Source: Astropecten irregularis
Taxonomy: Eukaryota > Echinodermata > Asteroidea > Paxillosida > Astropectinidae
DNA: 64,000 nucleotides
Direction of reading: 5' to 3'
Assembly (NCBI GenBank): GCA_963971285.1
Contig: OZ020254.1
Location: forward strand, 16,894,932-16,958,931
Part shown: positions 54,643 to 64,000 of the stretch, piece by piece
Layout: every line of letters starts with the position of its first letter
Numbering within the stretch: the first letter of the stretch is position 1
The notes under the pieces: model-generated
Database searches by the model: none
What the model was told of the DNA's origin: nothing
The model's input: the letters and a program-made list of their open reading frames with translations, nothing else
Program-made: the position numbers and the translations under genes

Positions 54643-57600
54643 ATGGTTGTCCAAAAGTACATCGAACTGCCAAACAAAGCAAAGATGCCCATTGTTGGAC
54701 TTGGTACATGGACCGCTTGGACGGTAAGATTTATCGATATTATTTTTGTGATGCTTTTGAGTGCTAGGATAACGACAAACAAAATGTGAAGTACACACTA
54801 GCTAGAACTACTAGTTAGTACATGTACACAAAATTCGTGTCACGTAGAGACTATTATTATGGCATGCTGCATGCAATTCATGAATAAAGTAAAAAGGAAA
54901 AAACTAGTGACAGTGTCCATACTTATATAGGCAGTTCATAATTCTATAGGCCATTGCTTGATAATTAAACTCAAATCCTCATCTTCCATTTGAAAACACT
55001 TCAAGCATGCTTGATTGAATAAAGACTATAAGTATGAAGCAAGGCTTTCAAACATTCGATATTGTTGAATTTCAAAGAAATATCACATTTCTAGAAAGTA
55101 CATTGGAATACGGTGCTATAGCCTATACAGTGTAAGTGTAATTATTATTATTAATTATTCAAGGGATTTAACTATTACATGGTGTCTCAAAGCAAACCCC
55201 ATTCTATGCCATGCAAAACGGTCCCCCTTGATAGCAGTGTTGTAGTAACTCGAGTCCACAAAAGTACTTGGCCCGTACTCGATTAAAAGTACTCGAAAAC
55301 AAAAAATGTACTTGGCCCGTACTCGATCTGATGTACTCGAATTGTGGCCCGTACTCGACGTTAAGTACTCTGTACTCGATCCCAGTACTCGATAATTTCC
55401 GATACAAAAAATTGAATTAATTCCCCTTTTCGTCGATGACATTGCTCAACCTCGAACATATCGTAAGCGCGATATCAAGTAGCACGATATCCATAATTAT
55501 TATAATGTGTAGAAGGCTTTCCTTGCATTTGGTACGGTGTGCGTGCGTGCATACATGTAGTGGAGTTAGTGGTTAGCGCGGCCCGAATTGGGCCCAATGC
55601 CCAATCATGGTTGGGTCAAAATTATGCGCTATACATGTATACACATGTACACTCCATGGTACATTCTCAATTGGTACATATTTGTGTTTACTCCGTACAC
55701 TTCGTGTCACGCTCGTGTATTCCCCTGCCGTGTATATATATTGCATGACACTTAATTTGGCAGACTTTACATATTCCGAAGCGAAGGTATCATGTTGGCG
55801 ATATCTGATATCATACATTATGTTTGTTCCAGGTCTTTCTTTATACCCTGTCAATTATACATAGATCTGTTTGGGTTTCCTACCAAAGTACGATAGTACT
55901 TTTCAAGGTTATTTGTCAAAAAAATGCAGTTTCATGCAAAAATATCAACAACGATACAGCAAATATCCAGTTCCACGGTACCCATGCCATTTCCTTTTAG
56001 AAAAACGGTGAAAACGCTCACTGTATACGAGTTATGATCTCACCCTGAGATCCAAAGTGTTTTTGGCTTGTGATTAATTTTTTTCTTTCCTTTTTAAATA
56101 CAACATTTTAGGCAGAAAAGGTTTTGCCATTATATTTGTACCATCACTATCTTTATACCTAAAGTTTGATAAAAAGCACTGTTCAGTGTTCATACAAGGT
56201 ATTTTGACTATTTTGTTAAGTCCAGAGAGAATAAAGGGCAGTTGTTTTTGTTTCTTTTAAATTTACCTGTTGACTGTGTTGTGTAATAAAGAGACTTTAT
56301 TAAACACGACTGTCATGAACTGCATTTGTTGGTACTGTGCATTGGTTCTGTGCATGTACTCGGACCGGGACACGAACTTTGGTACTCGGACTCGGCCCTG
56401 TACTCGACCTTGAATGTAGTCGGACTCGACACCTAGGACTTGGACTCGGCAGCAATGTACTCGGACTCCCCCCAGTACTCGGACTCTGAAGTACTCGGAG
56501 TACTATGTACTCGGATCTGAGGACTCCACTCCAACACTGCTTGATAGTACAGTATATTTCCATTGTGATTTTTGTACTGAGTAGTTTTAGCAATCTCAAC
56601 AATTAATACACACCGTAATCTTCAAGTCTAATTTAATTCTCTCTTATCATTTTCTTTGTGTGAACTCCAAGCATGGAGAGTTGACAAATGCAGTCAAGGT
56701 TGCTCTGGATGTTGGCTATCGTCACTTAGACTGTGCCTACGCCTACGCCAATGAATCTGAAGTCGGTGCTGGATTGAAGGAAAAGATCGACGATGGCACA
56801 GTCAAAAGGGAAGACGTTTTCATCACTAGTAAGGTATATCATACCTCATCATACAGAAATGATTTCTGCTCCAGAAACAACTTTCAGACCAAGTAGATCT
56901 CAGAGAGATCATACGTTGTCATACGTCAACTTCTTATAAGAAAATAATTTGTTTTTCTGATTTTGAACACATTATACATGCTGTAGCTTTGGAACACGAA
57001 ACACCACCCTGATGACGTAGAGGGCGCTTGTCGTGAGACTCTATCCATGCTGAAATTGGATTATCTTGATCTGTATCTCATGCACTGGCCAATGTGTTTC
57101 AAGGTACCTACTATTGAATTTAATGTAACTATTTTCCAGTTGATGAATGTTATGATTATGATGAAAGGCAAGGGGCTGGAGGTCATATTATGCCATACAC
57201 GTTTCACTTTACCACCACAAGAGGGCGCTATAGAGGCTATGGGAGCTTACGAAACGGAGGCTCGGGCTCAGGCTCGGGCTCCAGCTCTGACACCCATAAT
57301 TATGCTGAAAATATAGGTTGTGGTTTATCATTGAAGCTGAAGCTCTGTTTTCCTTTTCAAACCAGAGAATCTACTTCCGAACCAAAAGCCTCCATTTTGA
57401 TACCCGTTATTTTAGAATGGATTCAAGGAATGGAGCCGGTGTAAAGGTTATATCTGTCCCCCCTCAAAACGTGTCCCCCCGGACAGATTCAGCCAGCTAA
57501 AAGTGTCCCCCCGCCGTGTTAATTATGTCCCCCCTGAGTTTAAATTGTCCCCCTCCATGTAATTTGTGTCCCCCCTGCTGGGCTCTATTTCATAAAGAGT

Positions 57601-60600
57601 ACTTAGGAATCTTCCTAAATAAAATGTTCCTAAATAACTAAGGAACAATTTGGAAAAGACAATTCTTATCTTAGGAAGAAAGAATCTTCCTTAGTTTGGA
57701 ACAATTTTTGTAAAATAAAATGAAAAGTTCCTATCTTTAATGATAGTGAAAGAGCCTGAGGTCAAATATGCCCTTGACCCAGCTGCAGAGGATTTTGCAA
57801 ACTTAGATTCCACCATTTTGTTTTGCAAAAAAAGGAAAGAAAAATGGTAAGTTTATCACTAAATTCCCATCATTTATATATTCACTGCTGATTAACTTTT
57901 AGATGTCAACATTCTCTATTCAATGAGACCAAATTTAGCAGATAGAAGCAACAAATTAATGCAGTTTTTCAAGCAAGAATGTCAATCTAGCTGGAGAAAG
58001 CTTACACCATGTACACAGCATTATCATTATGCATGCAATGCATAGCCATAGCCTATGCACAGTGTATACTTATAAATAGGCCTATCGGAGTAACGTTACA
58101 CTACAGCACAGATAGGCTTGGCCTATTATTATAATCACTGTTGCATTCATGTGCACTACACTCAAAACTAGGTCTTATCATTTGGGAGAATCACTATTTC
58201 ATCCATGAGTGATGATGCTTTGAAGAATTTTAGAAGATTTGGGGCTTATTTTTTTTAAATTTGTACAACAACTTAAAGTTAAACGCTCGCACTGTTGGTT
58301 TTGACTTAGGTCATCCAAATAATTAGGCCTATGGCTGTAGGCCTACATGTACTGTGGGCAGCCTTTAAGGCCCTAGTTGTACTTGTACTTGTAGAGGCCT
58401 AAACTATAATTAGGCCTAGCCTATTGCTGTTTATGTATAGGCTAGTACTACTATAGTTCTAGTACTATAGCCTAACCCTTCAATAACAAGTACCGATAAT
58501 TAGGTTTCTGCATTACTACCACCGTAGACGGCATTAATTTTCATACAGCATTAAATTCAAATGCAACTCCTGTGACAGCAATATTTCTTGGTCTATATGT
58601 TTCAAGTGAACAACCAAATTATGAATGATTCTGTATTTAGGTTCAACCTTTGGCTATTCCATGAGTACTTCCAAAAAGGTATCAGTATTTTTTTGTATTT
58701 ACCATGCACAAGTAGAAATAGAAAAACAATTGACTTTTTACTTTCATTTAAATCACGGTATACTGAATTCTCTTTTTTTCATACACATGATACAGGTTGA
58801 AGAGCGAAAGGCCAGGTACTAGCAGAAATGTACCCAGGCTGTAAATGCTGTGGGAGGCAATGGAAGGGAGTGGAAGAAAGTGAGAAAGCAGTGGTTTTCT
58901 CTGAAGGACAGGGTAAAGAAGTTGAGGAGTGAGATGGGACAAACTGGTAAATGTTGTCATTAAAATGTTATTGGAATGCTATATTATAGTGCTAGTGTTC
59001 AAAACACTTATTTATTTAAATTGCCATGTACACATTATTTGCAGCACTTTCCAATCTAAAATATGTACCTTGTGTGAAATTGGTATTGTGCAAATTTTAA
59101 AATCACTTTATTTTTGTTACTGAGTGCATTTATAATTCAGACAAATTAAACTCAGACAAATATCCATAGTTGTAACTGGGCACTTTTACCACTTCATTTA
59201 TTCCCAATATTATTTATGAACATACATGTATTTTTAATGAATGTTTGATTTTCAGGAGGTGGTCCAAAACCTGACATTTCAAAAGCCATGCACCTCTGCA
59301 TGAAGTCATGGCAAGGGAGTCATTGGAGGGCATCAGAGGCAAGGACACAGAAGTGGACCCAACTGGTGCTGAGACACCTCGACATGTCACAGGTAATATT
59401 TCTTTGGACTCTCACCTCCACAACCACCCCCATCATCCCAAAAAGAAAGAAGCATAGACAAGGACAGATTGAATGAACAAACAAATCAATGGAGAAAAGC
59501 CCCTCAAATTTATTCACAATCTTTGATCACTCAATAAAACAGTCAATAGTAAAAATTATCCTATGCCATGTGTGCTGTCTGAATTAGTAGGATTAATTTC
59601 CACATGAAATGGTGTTACCATTTTCAACTTAGGATTCCTCCCAAGATGTGGCAACCCCAACTACATCAGCTGATGTACCACCGGCAACAAGAGCAGAACA
59701 CATGGCAGAAGCAACCCCTTCAACGACTGCCTTCACTGCCTTACAGGATCAAGTACATCAGCTGCAGGAACAGATTCAGGCAATCTCCTCCCAGCCATCT
59801 TCTCTCCAAAGGGCAACTGAAATTAGGCAGCTCAAGTTTCATGAGGAGCTCTTGAAACTTGAGAAAGTCAAGATTAACCTCCACCGCCAAAATTTAGAGG
59901 TTAAAAAAAATATATCAGTTGCCCTTGATTCAATTGCATCACAAGCACTACTCAAGTCAATGTGTGAGCAATAATTTTATTTCAGAAATCATTTTAACAT
60001 TTTAAACCAACCCCTTGGTGACAAATTGATTTTTAAAGGGTTGCTGCAGTGCCTTTTTCAGTCAGGTTATTTTATTGCCTTCATACAGAGAATGTACTGA
60101 CAAATAATGAATGGCATGTCTTATTTTGGTTTCAAACCTGCATTTGGTTTTCCTTTGAATGGCTTTGTAAAACGGGGGATTTTCACGCATACTCATGTAG
60201 GGAACCAACAGAAAAAATATAATGAAAAAACATAGAAAATGAAGATGCAAACTTGACCTACAGAAATGGTTTGGTAAAAAAATTACACCACCAGTTGAGT
60301 GAAAATAAAGTTGGCACCAGTTGGCAAAATAAAACCCATTGAGGAGGAAAAGGTCTGTCAGAAAACCTATAGATAAAACAACCGCTGAATTTAACCCTGA
60401 ATCAGTGTGAGGAAGTGGGTAAAATCACAGTCCCCATGTACAGTTTTTATATTGGCACATGTTCAAGCCATAATATTCCCATTGCAGAGACCCTTTAATA
60501 TCACATTTCTGGTTTTTCTATGTACATGTACATACAGACATAGTTTCATGTTCAAATTCAGGCTCTATCAGTTTGATTTGCATCAGCAAAAATACTGAAG

Positions 60601-63214
60601 GAAAGGAAAACTGACTGGGAAATTCAAAGATTTACATGTATGTGAAAACTGGTTGGGAAATTCAAAGATTTGCATGTATGTGAAAACTGACTGGGAAATT
60701 CAAAGATTTACATGTATGTTAAAACTGACTTGGAAATTTTAAGCTTAATCGGCCAGCTGAGTCCCAAGAGAATATTATTGAAAAACTTAGTCAATTATTT
60801 TCTTATAATATATAAAGAATACTGTAGTTTTGATCATGCGTGACAAGAAATTTCAAGTCAAGTGTTTTCTAAAAAAGAAATATACATCTTATAATAAGCA
60901 TTTTGGACAGGAATATTTTAACAGCAAAATCATAATGAGATCATACAGTGTGTGTGGCTTGAAATAAAGATTCCTTTGTGGGAATAAAGTCATGTATGCA
61001 ACTATATTGAAGTCTCAACCTCATTGTGATAATTGTTTTGTTTTCCTTGTCATCAAATCTTTTTATTGTAATTTTATTTAGATTAAGCTGGTAGGTTCAA
61101 AACGTCAGGCATTCCCAATCCCAAGAATGATTATTTTAGGCTCTTATTTTGGTTGATTAGCGGTTTGCAGCAGTTTATTACTTCCTCATCATTTAGAATT
61201 TTGCTGGGAGAAACATCTTAAAAAACATGTGTCATATTTTCCATCCACCATTCAACTAATTTTCCCATAATTAAAACGACAAATAAAATATCCCTAGAAA
61301 TAATCACGTTGAAGTTTGATCAGTTTCCAATCATGTAAAGGGTTTTACATCGGGAATAAAAATAGCACGGGTATGCAGTTCCTATAGTTTTATTATGTAG
61401 ATAAATACTTTCTACCGATTGAGGGCGCTGTTTATTCTTATGTTTTTTCTGTACGTAAATTTTGACGATTTTCTATCGCAAATTTCTCTTTAGGGAACAC
61501 AAATTGGACGTGGGAACAAATCGATTCTTGTTCAGTAATGTCAGATCTACATCCATGCCGAATGGGAACAAATTCGGTAATGATGGTCACGTATAACTCA
61601 AAAACTAAAGCGAATTTGGCCTCACGGCCCACGGACTATAATTATGGCCGATCATACACAGCCGATCCGCGATCCGTCCACGTATAGAAATCCACAGTTC
61701 ATCATCTTTGACGTGATCTAACAGAGCATTAAAATTCATGCTTCTTCTCACCCTGCCCTAAAACAATGTAAAATGCACTAACGTAGTCTGGGTGGTAGAC
61801 TGGTTACGTATCACGAGGTGGGGGACCAATCTAACCGGGGGACACAATTAACCTTTGGAGGGGGACAGATATAATTTGAGGGGGACAGATTCATCCATGT
61901 AAACGTGTCCCCGCGGACAGCTGTATATGGCCGCAACGGCGTAAATGTGTCCGCGCGGACTCGTTTTGAGGGGGGACAGATATAACCTCTACACCGGAGC
62001 CTATAGTCGGAGCCTGAGCCTCCGTTTTATGAATGCCCTATGAGACTTTTCAGACACATTGCAGACAGCTAATACGTGACTCGACTGTGTACATATACAC
62101 ACAATTTGTACCCAAACACGTACAAAGTTGCCATAGCACGTACGGTTTGCACGTGTTGATACTGACCAGAGATAGGCTATTGATGCGAAAGCAGAAAAGT
62201 GGATTTATCCAAAACGTTAAATCTGCAAAAAGAGATGACCACTTTCGAACCACTAGCTACGTGTCACAAGCGTTCAATCTGCGTTCTTGGAAGGCAGAAA
62301 TGCAAAAAAGTGTATTCATCAAAAACGTTCAATCTGCTTTTTTTATAGTAAGAAAAGTGAAAATGCAGATGTCTACTTTTTTACCGAAGTTTACGGGTAA
62401 AATCTAACATTTGCTTTTCTGGTAGCAGAAAACCAGAAAAGTGCATTTTACCAAAATGTTCCATCTGCTTTTCTCCTTAGACTTAGAAAAGTAGAAAAGT
62501 GCATTTTACAAAAGCGTTCGATCTGCTGTGTTTTGCTATTTGGAGAGCAGAAAAGCATATGTCCACTTTTGAACCTCCATACCTCTTGTCTTGTGCAGTG
62601 TAAATGTACAGGGTTTAGGGTTATGATGTATTTTCATATTCGTTTTTATGTTTTTATGTTAGAGGGGTGAAAATACCTTTCCCGTAGATGAGAATGAACA
62701 AACATTGATTGGTGACACTCATTACACTGACACATGGCTGGTAAGTAAGTAAATACATTGTGCCAATATCACAAGAAGCTTTTTAGTTCTAGACCAAATG
62801 GCCTATCGTACAATAGAAACATCAATAAATTTGACCCAAATTCAACATTTTGTTATCGTTTTCTAAGGCTTTGGAGAAACTGGTTGGGAAGGGATTATGC
62901 AAAGCTATTGGTGTGTCCAACTTCAACCTTCAGATGATTAAGGATGTTCAAGCCATCTGTACAGTCCCTATTGCTAATAACCAGGTAAGTATGACTAATA
63001 ACTATTACACAGATCTAGGAACTGCCTCAGAGTTCAGCAAAAAGTCTTCATGAAAACAGTTATTTGAACGTAGACCCACTGATGATTTGATGTTGTGTGC
63101 TTTACAGATTGAGCTTCATCCTTACCTGGTTCAAGAGGAGCTTGTTAAGTACTGCTTAGACTCTAACATATCAGTCACTGCATTTAGCCCCTTGGGCGCA
63201 CCGAATCGTAGTTG
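54643..63214 (+). CDS. Aldo-keto reductase family 1-like gene, copy 6 (AKR-6), 3' end outside window
   Basis: Six coding exons visible: 54643-54723, 56672-56833, 56987-57103, 62663-62740, 62868-62984, 63108-63214; 220 residues, with exons 7-9 beyond 64,000. Exon 1 is the most divergent of the array and three codons longer (Gly-Thr-Trp-Thr-Ala-Trp-Thr). Exon 2 compensates by using an acceptor six bases further in (CTCCAAG before CATGGAGAG). The tetrad Asp47, Tyr52, Lys81, His114 is intact. His114 is followed by Trp, the usual residue in aldose reductases and unique in this array. The nicotinamide-stacking residue is Phe211. Exon 4 is two codons shorter and strongly changed, yet exons 5 and 6 with intron 5 are almost identical to other copies. 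Intron 3 is 5.6 kb owing to a transposon. Confidence 0.88.
55235..56539. mobile_element. hAT-type element with 8-bp target duplication, AKR-6 intron 1
   Basis: 1305 bp with termini CAGTGTTGTAGTAACTCGAG and the inverse type (GGACTCCACTCCAACACTG). It is flanked by a perfect 8-bp duplication, CTTGATAG (55227-55234 and 56540-56547). Both arms are runs of GTACTCGGACTC-like words; an inner block at about 55835-56165 resembles the T1 family, so one element may have jumped into another. No transposase frame is seen. Another end of this family is at 24295-24375. Confidence 0.85.
58796..59974 (+). pseudogene. Myb/SANT-like (NAIF1/Harbinger-associated type) gene remnant
   Basis: Three likely exons: 58796-58946, 59256-59392, 59633-59974. 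The first encodes [18 protein letters not shown] and then [19 protein letters not shown] across the splice, the second half of the Myb/SANT-like DNA-binding domain found in NAIF1-like and Harbinger-associated Myb proteins. An in-frame stop (58820-58822) follows VEERKARY, and the helix in between is missing. The second exon stays open into the third, but a better family match ([14 protein letters not shown]) lies in the +1 frame, suggesting frame shifts. The last exon gives a Gln/Leu-rich coiled coil ([36 protein letters not shown]) and ends in TAA. An upstream exon ending near 57846 (CKKRKEK) is possible. Probably a decaying gene, not a host gene. Confidence 0.65.
60607..60740. repeat. 38-bp tandem repeat, about 3.5 copies
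   Basis: AAAACTGACTGGGAAATTCA followed by AAGATTTACATGTATGTG, repeated with few changes inside the 4.6-kb transposon. Confidence 0.85.
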
Positions 63215-63219
63215 GTAAG

Positions 63220-64000
63220 TTCAGCCAGTGACTAGGGGCACCAAGGCAATGACCAGAGCCAGCCTGAGATTGGTGAAATCGTGAAGACCATGACACCCAT
63301 TAAGGTATAAAGTGATCCGAGGGGCACCAAGGCAATGACCACAGACACTGGCAAAGACTAAAGGGCCAGCAAGACAATGACAAGGGGTACTAAGCAGATG
63401 ATGGAAGCGCCAAGGCAGTGACTTAAAGGTAGTATCATACTTTGGTAAGACACCAAAACAGAAAATGTTGACAGATTTACGTATAACTTACAGAGTATGA
63501 AGATTGTGGTGGAAGAAACATACTGTTAAAATTGTTCCGCCTGAAATGGTGTATTTGTCCAGAAATTGGGCAAACAACGACAGAAAATCTGTTTGATCTT
63601 TTAGAAGATCAAAAATAAAAGAGAAAAGACTTAAGAAATACTGTCGGGCCGTAAGTTCACTGTTTTCTCAAAAAGTGGGCACCGTATGGGACTGAAATTT
63701 TCACAGATACTATTACCGTATCGTCCTTAATATGTTTGCCCATGAATCTGTATTTCTTTGACAAAAGTCAATGTATGATACTACCTTTAAATAGGAGCAA
63801 AGAAGCAATGACCAGGGCAGCAAGGCAATGGCCACGGGGGCACCAAGTCATTGACCAGGGGCACAAAGGCATTGAACAGGAGTACTAGACCACAGACACT
63901 GGCAAAGACTTGAGCCAGGAAGACAGTGGCAGTTGGGATGCAAAAACAACTTGGTGGAAGCACCAAGTAGGCAGTGACTAAGGACAAAGAGGCAATGGTC
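63220..64000. repeat. 21-bp minisatellite, AKR-6 intron 6, split by a transposon
   Basis: Degenerate CAATGACCAGGGGCACCAAG-type units at 63228-63422 and again from 63791 to the window edge, interrupted by a T1 element. The array presumably continues past the window towards exon 7. Confidence 0.8.
63427..63786. mobile_element. T1-family miniature transposon inside the AKR-6 minisatellite
   Basis: 360 bp flanked by TTAA (63423-63426 and 63787-63790) with ends AGGTAGTATCATACTTTGG and the inverse (GTATGATACTACCT). It is the best preserved copy in the window. Its insertion point within a minisatellite gives it a clear before-and-after context. Confidence 0.85.

Larger units (their letters stand above)
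57438..61995. mobile_element. 4.56-kb inverted-repeat DNA transposon carrying a Myb/SANT-like gene remnant
   Basis: Terminal inverted repeats GGTGTAAAGGTTATATCTGT and the inverse of ACAGATATAACCTCTACACC match over about 34 bp. The flanks GGAGCC (57432-57437 and 61996-62001) are identical, suggesting a 6-bp duplication, though part of that match may belong to the repeat itself. Both subterminal regions repeat GTGTCCCCCC-like units (57450-57575 and, inverted, 61830-61980). The interior holds a Myb/SANT-like gene remnant (58796-59974), a partial GGGCTCTATTTCATAAAGAG element start at about 57583 and a 38-bp tandem repeat. I found no transposase domain. Confidence 0.75.
57249..62030. mobile_element. 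ACGAAACGGAGGCTC element split by a 4.6-kb transposon
   Basis: Left part 57249-57437 starts ACGAAACGGAGGCTCGGGCT. The right part, about 61996-62030, ends GAGCCTGAGCCTCCGTTTTAT. The inner sequence matches the other copy at 14778-15274 (GAATCTACTTCCGAACC versus its inverse-strand counterpart). The 4.6-kb element at 57438-61995 is inserted in it. Confidence 0.65.

Noticed and set aside
18006-64000. Regular repeats with similar spacers, CRISPR-like at first sight
   Set aside because: The units are contiguous minisatellite repeats without unique spacers, inside introns of a eukaryotic gene array.

Overview
This is a stretch of animal nuclear DNA. It is AT-rich and intron-rich, with GT-AG splice sites throughout and very many small DNA transposons. 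The repeat landscape (abundant GGCCTA and ACATGTAC words, TTTCATAAA-type short elements, TTAA-target miniature elements) and the protein sequences suggest a marine invertebrate, most likely an echinoderm such as a sea star. No species-diagnostic gene is present, so this is an inference. There is one 200-base assembly gap (1115-1314).

Layout. From 1 to about 15,500 I recognise no protein gene. This part holds transposon-derived repeats: three TTAA-target miniature elements (4925-5284, 5901-6257, 7741-8051), two related palindromic elements that begin TACGGAGCTC (9029-9428, 13633-14210), several small hairpin elements, and a nested pair at 14778-15274. From 16,077 to the right edge lies a head-to-tail tandem array of six aldo-keto reductase genes, all on the + strand: AKR-1 (16077-20134), AKR-2 (21928-27160), AKR-3 (32494-37248), AKR-4 (39165-44104), AKR-5 (45749-52290) and AKR-6 (starts 54643, runs off the window after exon 6). 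Each complete copy has nine coding exons with the same intron phases (0,0,0,0,0,2,0,2) and gives an open frame of 319-322 residues. The catalytic tetrad Asp-Tyr-Lys-His is intact in all six. The repeat unit carries the gene, its 3' flank with poly(A) signal, and the upstream region of the next gene.

The copies differ mainly where this family binds substrate (exon 3/4 boundary, exon 6/7 boundary) and at two cofactor or active-site residues: Trp23 to Phe in AKR-4, and the nicotinamide-stacking Tyr to His in AKR-4 and to Phe in AKR-5 and AKR-6. Exon 5 is nearly identical in all six, which points to gene conversion. Intron 6 of every copy carries a 21-bp minisatellite. Four upstream regions share a GTGACCCCGCG block that fits the antioxidant response element consensus.

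The array is heavily invaded. AKR-2 intron 6 holds a broken non-LTR reverse transcriptase gene with a 44-bp minisatellite grown inside it. AKR-5 intron 1 holds a foldback element with two nested 82-bp hairpins, each flanked by perfect 9-bp target duplications. AKR-6 introns 1 and 3 hold a 1.3-kb hAT-type element and a 4.6-kb inverted-repeat transposon carrying a Myb/SANT-like gene remnant. A recurring design is a foldback element whose inverted arms are made of short tandem repeats (at least six separate examples).
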